From positions 1-6,140 of the forward strand of contig VAZT01000138.1 of the NCBI GenBank assembly GCA_005884825.1: a stretch of DNA of 6,140 nt. The letters run 5' to 3'. Source of the stretch: Alphaproteobacteria bacterium (GTDB taxonomy: Bacteria > Pseudomonadota > Alphaproteobacteria > ATCC43930 > CGMCC-115725). Positions within the stretch are counted from its first letter, which is position 1, and the number at the start of each line of letters is the position of its first letter. Shown here in pieces: positions 1-5,599 of this stretch. The notes beneath the pieces were generated by a model. That model made no database searches. It worked only from the letters and a program-made list of their open reading frames with translations, and had not been told where the DNA came from. Made by a program: the position numbers and the translations under genes.

Positions 1-220
1 GGTCGGGCGTGTCGCGCAAAAACGCGTCGATGCCGCCCTTATGCTCGATGGTCCGCACCGCCGCTGCAGTGATGCGCAAGCGGATCGATCCCACTGTGTC
101 CGAAAGGACCGAAATACGCTGCAGGTTCGGCAGAAACCGGCGCTTCGTCTTAACGTTGGAATGGCTGACATTGTGCCCGACCTGAACACCCTTGCCGGTG
201 ATCCCACATCTGCGCGCCAT
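1..220 (-). CDS. rpmB: 50S ribosomal protein L28 (partial, C-terminus beyond left edge)
   Basis: This is the structural protein L28 of the large ribosomal subunit. The reverse complement from the ATG at 220-218 gives 73 complete codons with no stop. The protein begins MARRCGITGKGVQVGHNVSH and continues with TKRRFLPNLQ at about residues 26-35 and TIEHKGGIDAFL at about 58-69. These three blocks (TGK near the start, NVSHxxxKTKRRFxPNLQ, and RTIEHxGGxDAFL) are the L28 family signature. Alphaproteobacterial L28 is usually a little under 100 residues, so roughly a quarter of the gene lies outside the window. A Shine-Dalgarno GAGG at 230-227 sits 6 bases before the ATG, which fixes the start. The cysteine at residue 5 is alone, with no zinc-binding CxxC pair visible. 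The gene lies 71 bp downstream of meaB on the same strand, with a hairpin between, so it is probably transcribed at least partly on its own. Confidence 0.95.
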   Translation of the reverse strand, partial: MARRCGITGKGVQVGHNVSHSNVKTKRRFLPNLQRISVLSDTVGSIRLRITAAAVRTIEHKGGIDAFLRDTPD

Positions 221-226
221 ACCCAA

Positions 227-230
227 CCTC
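227..230 (-). promoter_or_regulatory. Ribosome binding site of rpmB
   Basis: On the minus strand GAGG lies 6 bases before the ATG at 220-218. It supports that start, which agrees with the N-terminus of L28 homologues. Confidence 0.7.
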
Positions 231-256
231 GACAAATTGCCGACATAAATACACGA

Positions 257-282
257 CGCGCGGCTCCTTTGAGAGCCGAGCG
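257..282 (-). terminator. Candidate hairpin between meaB and rpmB
   Basis: A perfect 6-bp inverted repeat, CGGCTC at 261-266 with GAGCCG at 273-278, encloses a 6-base loop. One G/A mismatch (260/279) separates it from a further 3 bp (257-259 with 280-282). It lies just after the meaB stop codon. Read on the minus strand, the stem is followed by a moderately T-rich stretch (TGTATTTATGT) rather than a clean run of T. It may be a weak intrinsic terminator of the upstream operon, or only an attenuating structure in the rpmB leader. Confidence 0.4.
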
Positions 283-291
283 CTGGTTCCA

Positions 292-1326
292 TTACGCTTT
301 GCGGCCGCGTTTGGTCAAGCCGGTACGTCGGCGGGGAACCGAGCCTTCGCAAGCCTCGCGGACAAACAACATCAGCAGTTCCCGCGCCGCTGCGGTCGGG
401 GTGCGTGTGCCGGCCATTACTTCCTCCTCGACGGCGGCGAGGTGCTGGGCGACGCCGGGCGCGGCGCGGAAATGGTCGAGGAGGCTGTCGCCGATCTCCG
501 ACCACAGCGCGGCGCGAGCCTGTTCCGTCCGCCGTCGCGTCCAGGCGCCCGTGTGTTCGAGTGCGTTGTGGAACCGATTGACGTCCTCCCACACCTCCCG
601 GATGCCGGTTCCCTCCAGCGCGGAGACGGCGCGGACCGGGACTTGCCATTCGGGGTAGGGCGGCCGGATCAGCCCCATCGCGCTCGCGTAATCGGCGACC
701 GTGCGCTGCGCCGCGGCGGCGAGTTCGCCGTCGGCCTTATTGACCAGGATCAGATCGGCGAGCTCGACGATGCCGCGCTTGATCCCTTGCAGCTCGTCAC
801 CTCCCGCCGGCGACAGGATCAAGACGAACATGTCGACAAGCTCAGCGACAGCTGTTTCCGCTTGGCCGACGCCGACAGTCTCGACCAATATCGCATCAAA
901 TCCCGCCGCTTCGCACAGCAAGATGGCCTCGCGCGTGCGGCGCGCGACGCCGCCGGGGGTGTCGCCGGCGGAAGACGGGCGGATGAAGGCCTCCGGCGCG
1001 CGCGCCAGCTCGGCCATGCGGGTCTTGTCGCCGAGGATCGCGCCGCCGCCGCGCTTTGAGGCGGGATCCACGGCCAGCACCGCGATGCGCCGTCCGAGCG
1101 CGATGCCTGCGAGGCCAAATCGCTCGATGAAAGTGGATTTGCCGGCCCCCGGAGGCCCGGAAATGCCGATGCGGACGGCTTTGCCGGTTTCGGGCAGCAG
1201 CGCCTCGATTATCCGCTCGGCCTCGCCGCGATGGTCCGGCCGCGAGGATTCGACGAGGGTGATGGCCCGCGCGAGCGCCCGCCGGTCACCCCGCCGGAGC
1301 GCCTGGAGCAGCGCGGCGCCGGTCAC
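292..1326 (-). CDS. meaB: MeaB/ArgK-type GTPase, G-protein chaperone of methylmalonyl-CoA mutase
   Basis: This is a cytosolic P-loop GTPase. Family members bind adenosylcobalamin-dependent acyl-CoA mutases, gate cofactor loading and protect the enzyme from inactivation; the E. coli homologue was once called an ArgK kinase. From a GTG start the protein has 344 residues. Visible motifs are Walker A GPPGAGKST (57-65), VDPASKRGGG with GDKTRM (86-104), the G3 region ETVGVGQAE (149-157), AGGDELQGIKRGI (174-186), NKAD (196-199) and SALEGTG (235-241). The GTG at 1326 overlaps the preceding TGA as GTGA and puts the N-terminus close to that of homologues (LLQALRRGDRRALARAITL). An ATG at 1377 is also in frame, just after a stop, but would overlap the receiver gene by 55 bp. 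The C-terminus carries a basic tail (PRRRTGLTKRGRKA) beyond the usual family end. No mutase gene is in the window. Family assignment is near certain; the exact partner is inferred. Confidence 0.93.
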   Translation of the reverse strand: MTGAALLQALRRGDRRALARAITLVESSRPDHRGEAERIIEALLPETGKAVRIGISGPPGAGKSTFIERFGLAGIALGRRIAVLAVDPASKRGGGAILGDKTRMAELARAPEAFIRPSSAGDTPGGVARRTREAILLCEAAGFDAILVETVGVGQAETAVAELVDMFVLILSPAGGDELQGIKRGIVELADLILVNKADGELAAAAQRTVADYASAMGLIRPPYPEWQVPVRAVSALEGTGIREVWEDVNRFHNALEHTGAWTRRRTEQARAALWSEIGDSLLDHFRAAPGVAQHLAAVEEEVMAGTRTPTAAARELLMLFVREACEGSVPRRRTGLTKRGRKA

Positions 1327-1742
1327 CCCATCCGGGCAGGAAAGAAGGACCCGTCGCCGCGCTTGCGGCGCACGCATTTAGCCGCCGTCTCCACCAGGAT
1401 CTTGTCGACGATCTCGACTAGACGCTGCACGCGGAAGGGCTTCAGCAGGTAGTGCTGGCCGCTGGTCTGGAGGCGCTCCAGATGGCGGTGATCGCCGGTC
1501 ACCAGGATCGCGCCGCATCCCTGATCGCGCGCAATTTCGGCCAATGCGAAGCCATCCTCGTGTCCCGGCTGGGTCACGTCGATGACGACGATGTCGTAAT
1601 CGTCCTCGTCGAGCGCGTCGCGCATCTCCGCACCCGTCTTGACCATCGCGAAGCGGAAACCTTCGTCGTGGAAAATGTCGCCCAGCAGATCGCGCACGTC
1701 GTCATCGTTCTCAACAATCAATACTTTACAAATTCGCGTCAT
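1323..1742 (-). CDS. Single-domain response regulator (CheY-like receiver)
   Basis: This is a 139-residue stand-alone receiver domain that should be phosphorylated by a histidine kinase and act through protein contacts, since no DNA-binding or enzymatic output domain follows. The ATG at 1742 is preceded by AAGGG at 1751-1747 and places VLIVEND at residues 7-13, the normal beta-1 position. Expected residues are the acidic pocket E11 with N12 and D13, phosphoacceptor D55 in VVIDVTQPG, switch threonine T82 in LVTGD, and K101 followed by P102 in LLKPF. Asn at 12 replaces one of the usual acidic pair, a variant seen in other receivers. A tail of about 20 residues rich in Arg and Lys (CVRRKRGDGSFFPARMG) follows the fold. 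The gene starts 43 bp after the ABC exporter and its TGA overlaps the GTG of meaB. No kinase or phosphotransferase is visible, so the partner and target are unknown. Confidence 0.9.
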   Translation of the reverse strand: MTRICKVLIVENDDDVRDLLGDIFHDEGFRFAMVKTGAEMRDALDEDDYDIVVIDVTQPGHEDGFALAEIARDQGCGAILVTGDHRHLERLQTSGQHYLLKPFRVQRLVEIVDKILVETAAKCVRRKRGDGSFFPARMG

Positions 1743-1785
1743 TTGGCCCTTCGTCCTCGTATCAGCTCTGCGCCGTTCTGTCGGC

Positions 1786-3627
1786 TCAATCCGCCGCGAG
1801 GGCAGCTTCGCGCCGGACGGCCTCTTGCTGGCGGGCCCACATAGTCGCATAGACGCCGCGCCGTAGCAGCAGGTCCGTGTGGTGGCCGCGCTCGACGATA
1901 TGCCCGCGGTCCAGCACCACGATCTCATCGGCATCGACGATCGTCGAGAGACGGTGGGCGATAACGAGCGTTGTTCGGCCGGCGGATACCTCGGCGAGGC
2001 TCGCCTGGATTTCGCGCTCGGTCTTGGTGTCGAGTGCCGAGGTCGCCTCGTCGCAGATCAGGATCTGTGGCGCTTTCAGGATGACGCGGGCGATCGCGAC
2101 GCGCTGCTTCTCGCCGCCCGAGAGCTTCAGACCGCGTTCACCGACCATTGTCTCGTAGCCGTCCGGCAACGTCGTTATGAAATCGTGGATGCGAGCCAGT
2201 CGGGCGGCTTCTTCGATTTCCGCCTGCGTCGCTCCGGGGCGCCCATAGGCGATATTGTAGTAAATCGTGTCGTTGAACAGCACCGTATCCTGCGGCACCA
2301 CGCCGATTGCGCGGCGCAGGCTGTCCTGGGTCACATCGCGGATGTCCTGGCCGTCGATCTCGATCGAGCCGGCATCGACATCATAGAACCGAAAGAGAAG
2401 CCGCGCGATCGTCGATTTGCCGGCGCCGCTCGGGCCGACGATCGCGACCGTCGCGCCGGGCGCGATACGGAAATCGACATCGGACAATATCGGCCGCCTG
2501 GTATCATAGCGGAAATCGACCCCATGAAACGCGACCGAGCCCTCCCGGACCTTCAGTTCCGCCGCGCCGGGCCGGTCCACGATGTCGGGCTTCACCGCCA
2601 GCAGCGCGGTCATCTGCTCGAGATCGGTCAAGGACTGCTTGATATTGCGATAGACCATGCCGAGAAAGTTGAGGGGCGTATAGAGCTGGATCAGATAGGC
2701 GTTGACCAGCACGAAGTCGCCAACCGTCATTTCGACCGCCGCGACGCCTTCTCCCGCCAGGATCATCACGCCAACCAGCCCGACCGCAATGATCGTGCCC
2801 TGACCGAGGTTCAGCAGGGTTAGGGTGGTTTCGCTCTTGACCGCGGCGCGTTCATACGCCTGCAATGCCGAATCATACCGGCGCGCTTCGTGCTCTTCAT
2901 TGGCGAAATACTTGACCGTCTCGTAATTCAGCAAGCTGTCGACGGCCTTGGTGTTGGATTCGGTGTTGCGCTCGTTCATCTCGCGCCGAAAGCGCACCCG
3001 CCAATCGGTAATCGAGAAGGTAAAGGCGATGTAGAGGAGGATCGTCGTGAATGTGACGGCGGCAAAGGTCCAATTGAACAGCCGCCACAGGATCCCGCAG
3101 ACCAGCAGGATCTCGAACAACGTCGGCAGTACATTGAACAGCATGAAAGAGAGCAGGAAATCGATCCCCGCCGTGCCGCGCTCGACGGCGCGTGACAACC
3201 CGCCGGTGCGGCGCTCGAGGTGAAAACGCAGCGACAAAGCATGGATGTGGCGAAAAGCCGACAGCGCCATCCGGCGGATCGCACGCTGGCTGACCTTCGC
3301 GAAGATGGCGTTGCGCAGCTCGTTAAAGCCCTGCGACATCACCCGCGCGAGGCCGTAGGCGATGACCAATCCCACCGGCACGGCGATGACGACCTTCGAT
3401 GGCGAAAGGGCGTCAACGGCCTGCTTGTAGAGCAGCGGGACGCAGATGTTGACGAGCTTGCCGGCAAGCAGAAACGCCAGCGCCAGCACGACCCGCACGC
3501 GGAGTCCCAAGGCGTCGCGCGGCCATAGATATGGGGTCAGGGATTTGAGCGCACGCAGCTCGTCCTTGAGACGGCCCTTCTGCCGTGGCGACCCGATTGC
3601 GGGAGGGGGACGCCCGCGCGGGCTCAT
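1786..3627 (-). CDS. Atm1/HMT1/ABCB7-type ABC exporter, fused permease and ATPase
   Basis: This is an inner-membrane half-exporter of 613 residues that should work as a homodimer. The Atm1 family exports glutathione-linked compounds; mitochondrial members support cytosolic iron-sulfur cluster assembly, and bacterial members are tied to heavy-metal tolerance. Six membrane segments are visible (about 45-66, 80-98, 157-178, 183-205, 277-295, 302-322). Subfamily marks are LRFHLERRTGGLSRAVERGT (133-152), SLLNYETVKYF (231-241) and PLNFLGMVYR (318-327). The ATPase has an A-loop tyrosine at 374, Walker A GPSGAGKST (398-406), Q446, signature LSGGEKQ (502-508), Walker B ILICDE with E527, D-loop SALD and H558, so it is intact. 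The start is the ATG at 3627, inside the ATGA shared with the MFS stop. It has no strong Shine-Dalgarno, consistent with translational coupling. An in-frame start at 3732 would lie inside the MFS gene and is unlikely. The substrate (metal-glutathione, persulfide or other) cannot be told from sequence. Confidence 0.94.
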   Translation of the reverse strand: MSPRGRPPPAIGSPRQKGRLKDELRALKSLTPYLWPRDALGLRVRVVLALAFLLAGKLVNICVPLLYKQAVDALSPSKVVIAVPVGLVIAYGLARVMSQGFNELRNAIFAKVSQRAIRRMALSAFRHIHALSLRFHLERRTGGLSRAVERGTAGIDFLLSFMLFNVLPTLFEILLVCGILWRLFNWTFAAVTFTTILLYIAFTFSITDWRVRFRREMNERNTESNTKAVDSLLNYETVKYFANEEHEARRYDSALQAYERAAVKSETTLTLLNLGQGTIIAVGLVGVMILAGEGVAAVEMTVGDFVLVNAYLIQLYTPLNFLGMVYRNIKQSLTDLEQMTALLAVKPDIVDRPGAAELKVREGSVAFHGVDFRYDTRRPILSDVDFRIAPGATVAIVGPSGAGKSTIARLLFRFYDVDAGSIEIDGQDIRDVTQDSLRRAIGVVPQDTVLFNDTIYYNIAYGRPGATQAEIEEAARLARIHDFITTLPDGYETMVGERGLKLSGGEKQRVAIARVILKAPQILICDEATSALDTKTEREIQASLAEVSAGRTTLVIAHRLSTIVDADEIVVLDRGHIVERGHHTDLLLRRGVYATMWARQQEAVRREAALAAD

Positions 3628-4829
3628 CTTGTGGGTTCCGCCGGTTCGGGGCCTGTCAGCTTTGCCGCGCCGAGCCCGCGGGTCAGCTTGAACGCCACCA
3701 GCAAGGCGCCAGCAACCAGCGCCGCTCCCCACAGGAAGGCGGCGTTCCGGCCGAACTCCCCAAAGAAGAACCCGGCTGCCGCCGGGCCGAGCACGCGCGA
3801 AAGGCTGCCCACCGACTGCGACATACCCAGCACTTCGCCCTGTTCCTCGCGCCCGGCCCGGCGCGAGATCAGGCTATTCAGCGAGGGCTGCGTCAGCCCC
3901 ATGCCGAGCGCCAGCGCGCTGATCGCGGGCGCCAGCAACGGCACGGTGCGTGCCAGCGGCATCATCAAGAGCCCGATGCCGATCAGCGCAAGACCGCAAA
4001 ACAGCAGCCGCTCCTCTCCAAAACGCCGAGTCAGTGCGCCGATCAGCCCGCCCTGCAAGATAGCCGAGAGCACCCCGACATAGGAAAAAACATAGCCGAC
4101 TTGCCCAGGGCCCCAGCCGAATTGCTCCACCGCCCATAGCGCGAAGGTGCTCTCCATACCGGCAAAAGCCAGGATCACCAAAAAGAAGATCAGGATCAGG
4201 CGCGACAACACCGGCCGGCCGAGCATTTCCCATATCGCGCTGACCCGGCCGCGTGAAGGCCCGCCTATACCGCGCCGATCTGCTGGCAGGCTCTCGGGGA
4301 GCAGCAGAAAGACGCCGCAAAGGGCGACAAACGAAAACCCCGCCGCCACCCATGCCGGAGTTTGTACGTCGGCGGTTGCCGGATCGTGGCCCGCCAGCAG
4401 CCCGCCGAGCGCCGGACCGATGATAAAGCCAAATCCGAAGGCAGCGCCGATTACGCCCATCCCCTTGGCCCGCTCCTCCGGTTTGGTGATATCGGCGATA
4501 TAGGCCTGTGCCGCTGCAATGTTGCCGGCGCAGGCGCCGGCGAGGGCGCGCGCCGCAAACAGCATCCACAGCGCCGTCGCGCTGCCGATCCACAGGTAGG
4601 CGAGAACCGAGGCGGCCATGCTGATCATCAGCACAGGGCGCCTGCCGACGCGATCGCTGAGCCTCCCCCATAGCGGCGCGGCGAACAGCTGCATCAGCGA
4701 ATAGATTGCCAGCAGCACCGCCACTTGTTGCGGCGCAGCGGCAAAGCGCAGCGCATAGAACGGCAAAAGCGGGATGACGAGGCCGAACCCGACGAGATCG
4801 ACAAAAACGATTAGGAAGAGGGTCGGCAT
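3624..4829 (-). CDS. TetA-like major facilitator (DHA1) drug:proton antiporter
   Basis: This is an inner-membrane secondary exporter of the TCR/Tet subfamily with 12 predicted helices, 401 residues from the ATG at 4829, the usual TetA length. The start opens directly into helix 1, LFLIVFVDLVGFGLVIPLLP, with an aspartate at residue 11 as in Tet-type antiporters. Loop 2-3 carries motif A, GRLSDRVGRRPV (55-66). Helix 4 has RALAGACAGN (94-103), and helix 5 has the antiporter motif GVIGAAFGFGFIIGPALGG (125-143). The second half repeats a degenerate motif A (GALTRRFGEERL, 264-275). AGGG at 4841-4838 lies 8 bases before this ATG. In-frame GTG codons at 4853 and 4916 could extend the protein by up to 29 residues; the latter would leave only 16 bp after the preceding gene but has a poor ribosome site. 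The stop overlaps the ABC exporter start by 4 bp. The substrate is not readable; tetracycline should not be assumed. Confidence 0.92.
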   Translation of the reverse strand: MPTLFLIVFVDLVGFGLVIPLLPFYALRFAAAPQQVAVLLAIYSLMQLFAAPLWGRLSDRVGRRPVLMISMAASVLAYLWIGSATALWMLFAARALAGACAGNIAAAQAYIADITKPEERAKGMGVIGAAFGFGFIIGPALGGLLAGHDPATADVQTPAWVAAGFSFVALCGVFLLLPESLPADRRGIGGPSRGRVSAIWEMLGRPVLSRLILIFFLVILAFAGMESTFALWAVEQFGWGPGQVGYVFSYVGVLSAILQGGLIGALTRRFGEERLLFCGLALIGIGLLMMPLARTVPLLAPAISALALGMGLTQPSLNSLISRRAGREEQGEVLGMSQSVGSLSRVLGPAAAGFFFGEFGRNAAFLWGAALVAGALLVAFKLTRGLGAAKLTGPEPAEPTR

Positions 4830-4837
4830 CTGTGCCG

Positions 4838-4841
4838 CCCT
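4838..4841 (-). promoter_or_regulatory. Ribosome binding site deciding the MFS start
   Basis: AGGG on the minus strand lies 8 bases before the ATG at 4829-4827. The longer GTG candidates at 4853 and 4916 have no comparable site, so this favours the 401-residue form. Confidence 0.5.
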
Positions 4842-4932
4842 GATATCGCGCACCCGCCGCAGCCGGGCAAGAGCCCTGCCGCGGAAACCCGGATATTCGG
4901 AGAGGGCAGGGGACACCCGCCCGGCAGGAAGA

Positions 4933-5211
4933 TCAGCGAGGCCCGTCCGGTAAAACCTGCAATTCCCGATATAGGCGCAGCGCGATGAGGACGGCGAGCG
5001 CGATGACGAATGCCCAGATAAGCGGCGAAAATGTGATGCGAGCTATCCCGGTCGCGACCCAGGCGAGCAACGAAAACAGCGTTGATGCTACGGCGAGTGC
5101 GACCAAACCGGCGAAGCAGCGCCGGCCGATCCGGCGGCTGCCCTCCAACCAAAGCGCGGCGGCGGCCGCAGCCACCCCGACGCCACCCGCAGCGATCAGC
5201 AATTCGCGCAC
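4933..5211 (-). CDS. Small three-helix membrane protein of unknown function
   Basis: I do not recognise this 92-residue protein. It shows three hydrophobic stretches likely to cross the inner membrane: about 3-22 (alanine-rich), 32-54 and 62-82. They are separated by short basic loops (EGSRRIGRRC near 23-32 and RLYREL near 79-84), and a short polar tail follows. No catalytic motif is visible. The start is a GTG at 5211 with GAGG at 5222-5219, 7 bases upstream, which makes it believable despite the rare start codon. The gene overlaps the end of the upstream 55-residue gene by 16 bp, which suggests translational coupling. The MFS exporter follows after 103 bp (or 16 bp if the longer MFS start is used). 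Its place before two exporters allows a role as a small accessory subunit, but that is inference from position. The distribution of charge and hydrophobicity looks like real protein rather than a shadow frame. Confidence 0.68.
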   Translation of the reverse strand: MRELLIAAGGVGVAAAAAALWLEGSRRIGRRCFAGLVALAVASTLFSLLAWVATGIARITFSPLIWAFVIALAVLIALRLYRELQVLPDGPR

Positions 5212-5363
5212 GGCGTGGCCTCGCGGTACCTGTCGCTGCCCGCAACGCGCTCGAACAGAAGCTCGATGCTGCGGCGATCGACGCCGTCACTCTTCATCAA
5301 AAGACCGACCAGAGGATCTTCAACCAGCTCGGTGAGCGAATACTCTACGGTTTTGTGGTCCAT
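5196..5363 (-). CDS. Small soluble protein of unknown function with C-terminal CxxC
   Basis: I do not recognise this 55-residue protein. It begins MDHKTVEYSLTELVEDPLVG and continues with a helix-like block, LLMKSDGVDRRSIELLFERV (about 21-40), then ends EATPCANC, so a CxxC pair occupies the last four residues. It has no membrane segment and no signal peptide. The composition (acidic first half, amphipathic middle, few of the Arg/Ala/Pro runs typical of shadow frames here) argues that it is genuine. The ATG at 5363 has an excellent ribosome site, GGGAG at 5374-5370 with a 6-base spacer. An in-frame GTG at 5381 would add 6 residues but has only a weak site. It is the first gene of the minus-strand cluster, faces the divergent intergenic region, and overlaps the 92-residue membrane protein by 16 bp. 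Metal or redox binding by the terminal cysteines is possible but unproven; one CxxC in a monomer gives only two ligands. Confidence 0.7.
   Translation of the reverse strand: MDHKTVEYSLTELVEDPLVGLLMKSDGVDRRSIELLFERVAGSDRYREATPCANC
5219..5222 (-). promoter_or_regulatory. Ribosome binding site of the 92-residue membrane protein
   Basis: GAGG on the minus strand is placed 7 bases before the GTG at 5211-5209, inside the 3' part of the upstream gene. It is the main support for the GTG start. Confidence 0.55.
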
Positions 5364-5369
5364 CGAACT

Positions 5370-5374
5370 CTCCC
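5370..5374 (-). promoter_or_regulatory. Ribosome binding site of the 55-residue gene
   Basis: GGGAG on the minus strand sits 6 bases before the ATG at 5363-5361. It is the strongest ribosome site on the minus strand in this window and selects this ATG over the upstream GTG at 5381. Confidence 0.65.
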
Positions 5375-5387
5375 GATCCACTCACCC

Positions 5388-5422
5388 ATTAATCTCGACT
5401 AACCAGTAGCTAAGTCGTTAAC
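5388..5422 (-). promoter_or_regulatory. A/T-rich patch with TAAC-N13-GTTA dyad, likely promoter/operator of the minus operon
   Basis: About 60 % A+T by count, in a strongly GC-rich setting, ending 24 bases upstream of the first minus-strand ATG. It contains TAAC at 5400-5403 and GTTA at 5417-5420, separated by 13 bases centred near the palindrome TAGCTA. TTAACG read on the minus strand could serve as a -35 element, but no good -10 element follows at 16-18 bases. Position and composition suggest promoter and operator; the exact elements are not resolved. Confidence 0.35.
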
Positions 5423-5425
5423 GGA

Positions 5426-5459
5426 CCGGCGCCACGCCGGAGGTTCAGGGGGTCCGGCG
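5426..5459. repeat. Overlapping, mutually exclusive GC-rich inverted repeats
   Basis: CCGGCG (5426-5431) pairs with CGCCGG (5435-5440) across a 3-base loop. The same right arm, extended to CGCCGGA (5435-5441), can instead pair with TCCGGCG (5453-5459) across an 11-base loop. The two stems share bases and cannot form together. No T-run follows on either strand, so this is not a typical intrinsic terminator. Confidence 0.5.
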
Positions 5460-5552
5460 CGGCAAAACCCCGGCCGGCATACCCGCATGAATACAGGCGA
5501 GGATTGTTTCATGTTCCCGACGAGTTCCCATTGCCGAAGGGCTGGACGCGGC

Positions 5553-5578
5553 CGGCGCGAGGAATCACACTCGCGCCG
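5553..5578. promoter_or_regulatory. Perfect 9-bp dyad upstream of the LLM oxidoreductase
   Basis: CGGCGCGAG (5553-5561) and CTCGCGCCG (5570-5578) are exact inverted repeats around the 8-base centre GAATCACA. The dyad ends 8 bases before the ribosome site of the plus-strand gene. It could be a repressor operator (two 9-bp half sites, 17 bases centre to centre) or an RNA hairpin in the leader. The lack of a T-tract argues against a terminator. Confidence 0.5.
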
Positions 5579-5586
5579 TCATCTAC

Positions 5587-5591
5587 AGGAG
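5587..5591 (+). promoter_or_regulatory. Ribosome binding site of the LLM oxidoreductase
   Basis: AGGAG lies 8 bases before the ATG at 5600-5602, a near-ideal site that fixes the start. Confidence 0.75.
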
Positions 5592-5599
5592 AGGCGGCG

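Larger units (their letters stand above)
5364..5599. other. Divergent intergenic region with several inverted repeats
   Basis: This 236-bp stretch separates the minus-strand operon (start 5363) from the plus-strand oxidoreductase (start 5600). It should carry promoters for both. From right of the operon start it holds an A/T-rich patch (5388-5422) with a TAAC/GTTA dyad, a GC-rich block with two mutually exclusive hairpins (5426-5459), and a perfect 9-bp dyad just before the oxidoreductase ribosome site (5553-5578). I see no clear sigma-70 -35/-10 pair on either strand and no convincing gene inside it. Confidence 0.7.

Noticed and set aside
442..1059. Plus-strand open frames antisense to meaB (442-1059 and 701-1381)
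   Set aside because: meaB on the minus strand carries all its GTPase motifs. The antisense translations are low-complexity Arg/Ala/Ser/Pro sequence without recognisable domains.
1879..2823. Long plus-strand open frame of 314 codons antisense to the ABC exporter
   Set aside because: It lies wholly inside the exporter gene, whose motifs are intact. Its composition (Arg, Asp, His, Gln rich, no motif) is that of a shadow frame produced by high GC at third positions.
3874..4671. Minus-strand 265-codon frame inside the MFS gene
   Set aside because: It is in another frame of the same strand as the clear transporter, is rich in Arg/Gly, and has no hydrophobic helices or known motif.
4830..4932. Extra small gene or promoter between the 92-residue protein and the MFS gene
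   Set aside because: The 103 bp are in frame with the MFS gene from a weak GTG at 4916 and hold no separate gene. I see no clear promoter or strong hairpin in it.
5389..5421. Possible CtrA site (TTAA-N7-TTAA) in the divergent region
   Set aside because: Two TTAA words occur at 5389 and 5418, but they are 25 bases apart, and the sequence 7 bases after the first is TAAC, so the consensus spacing is not met.
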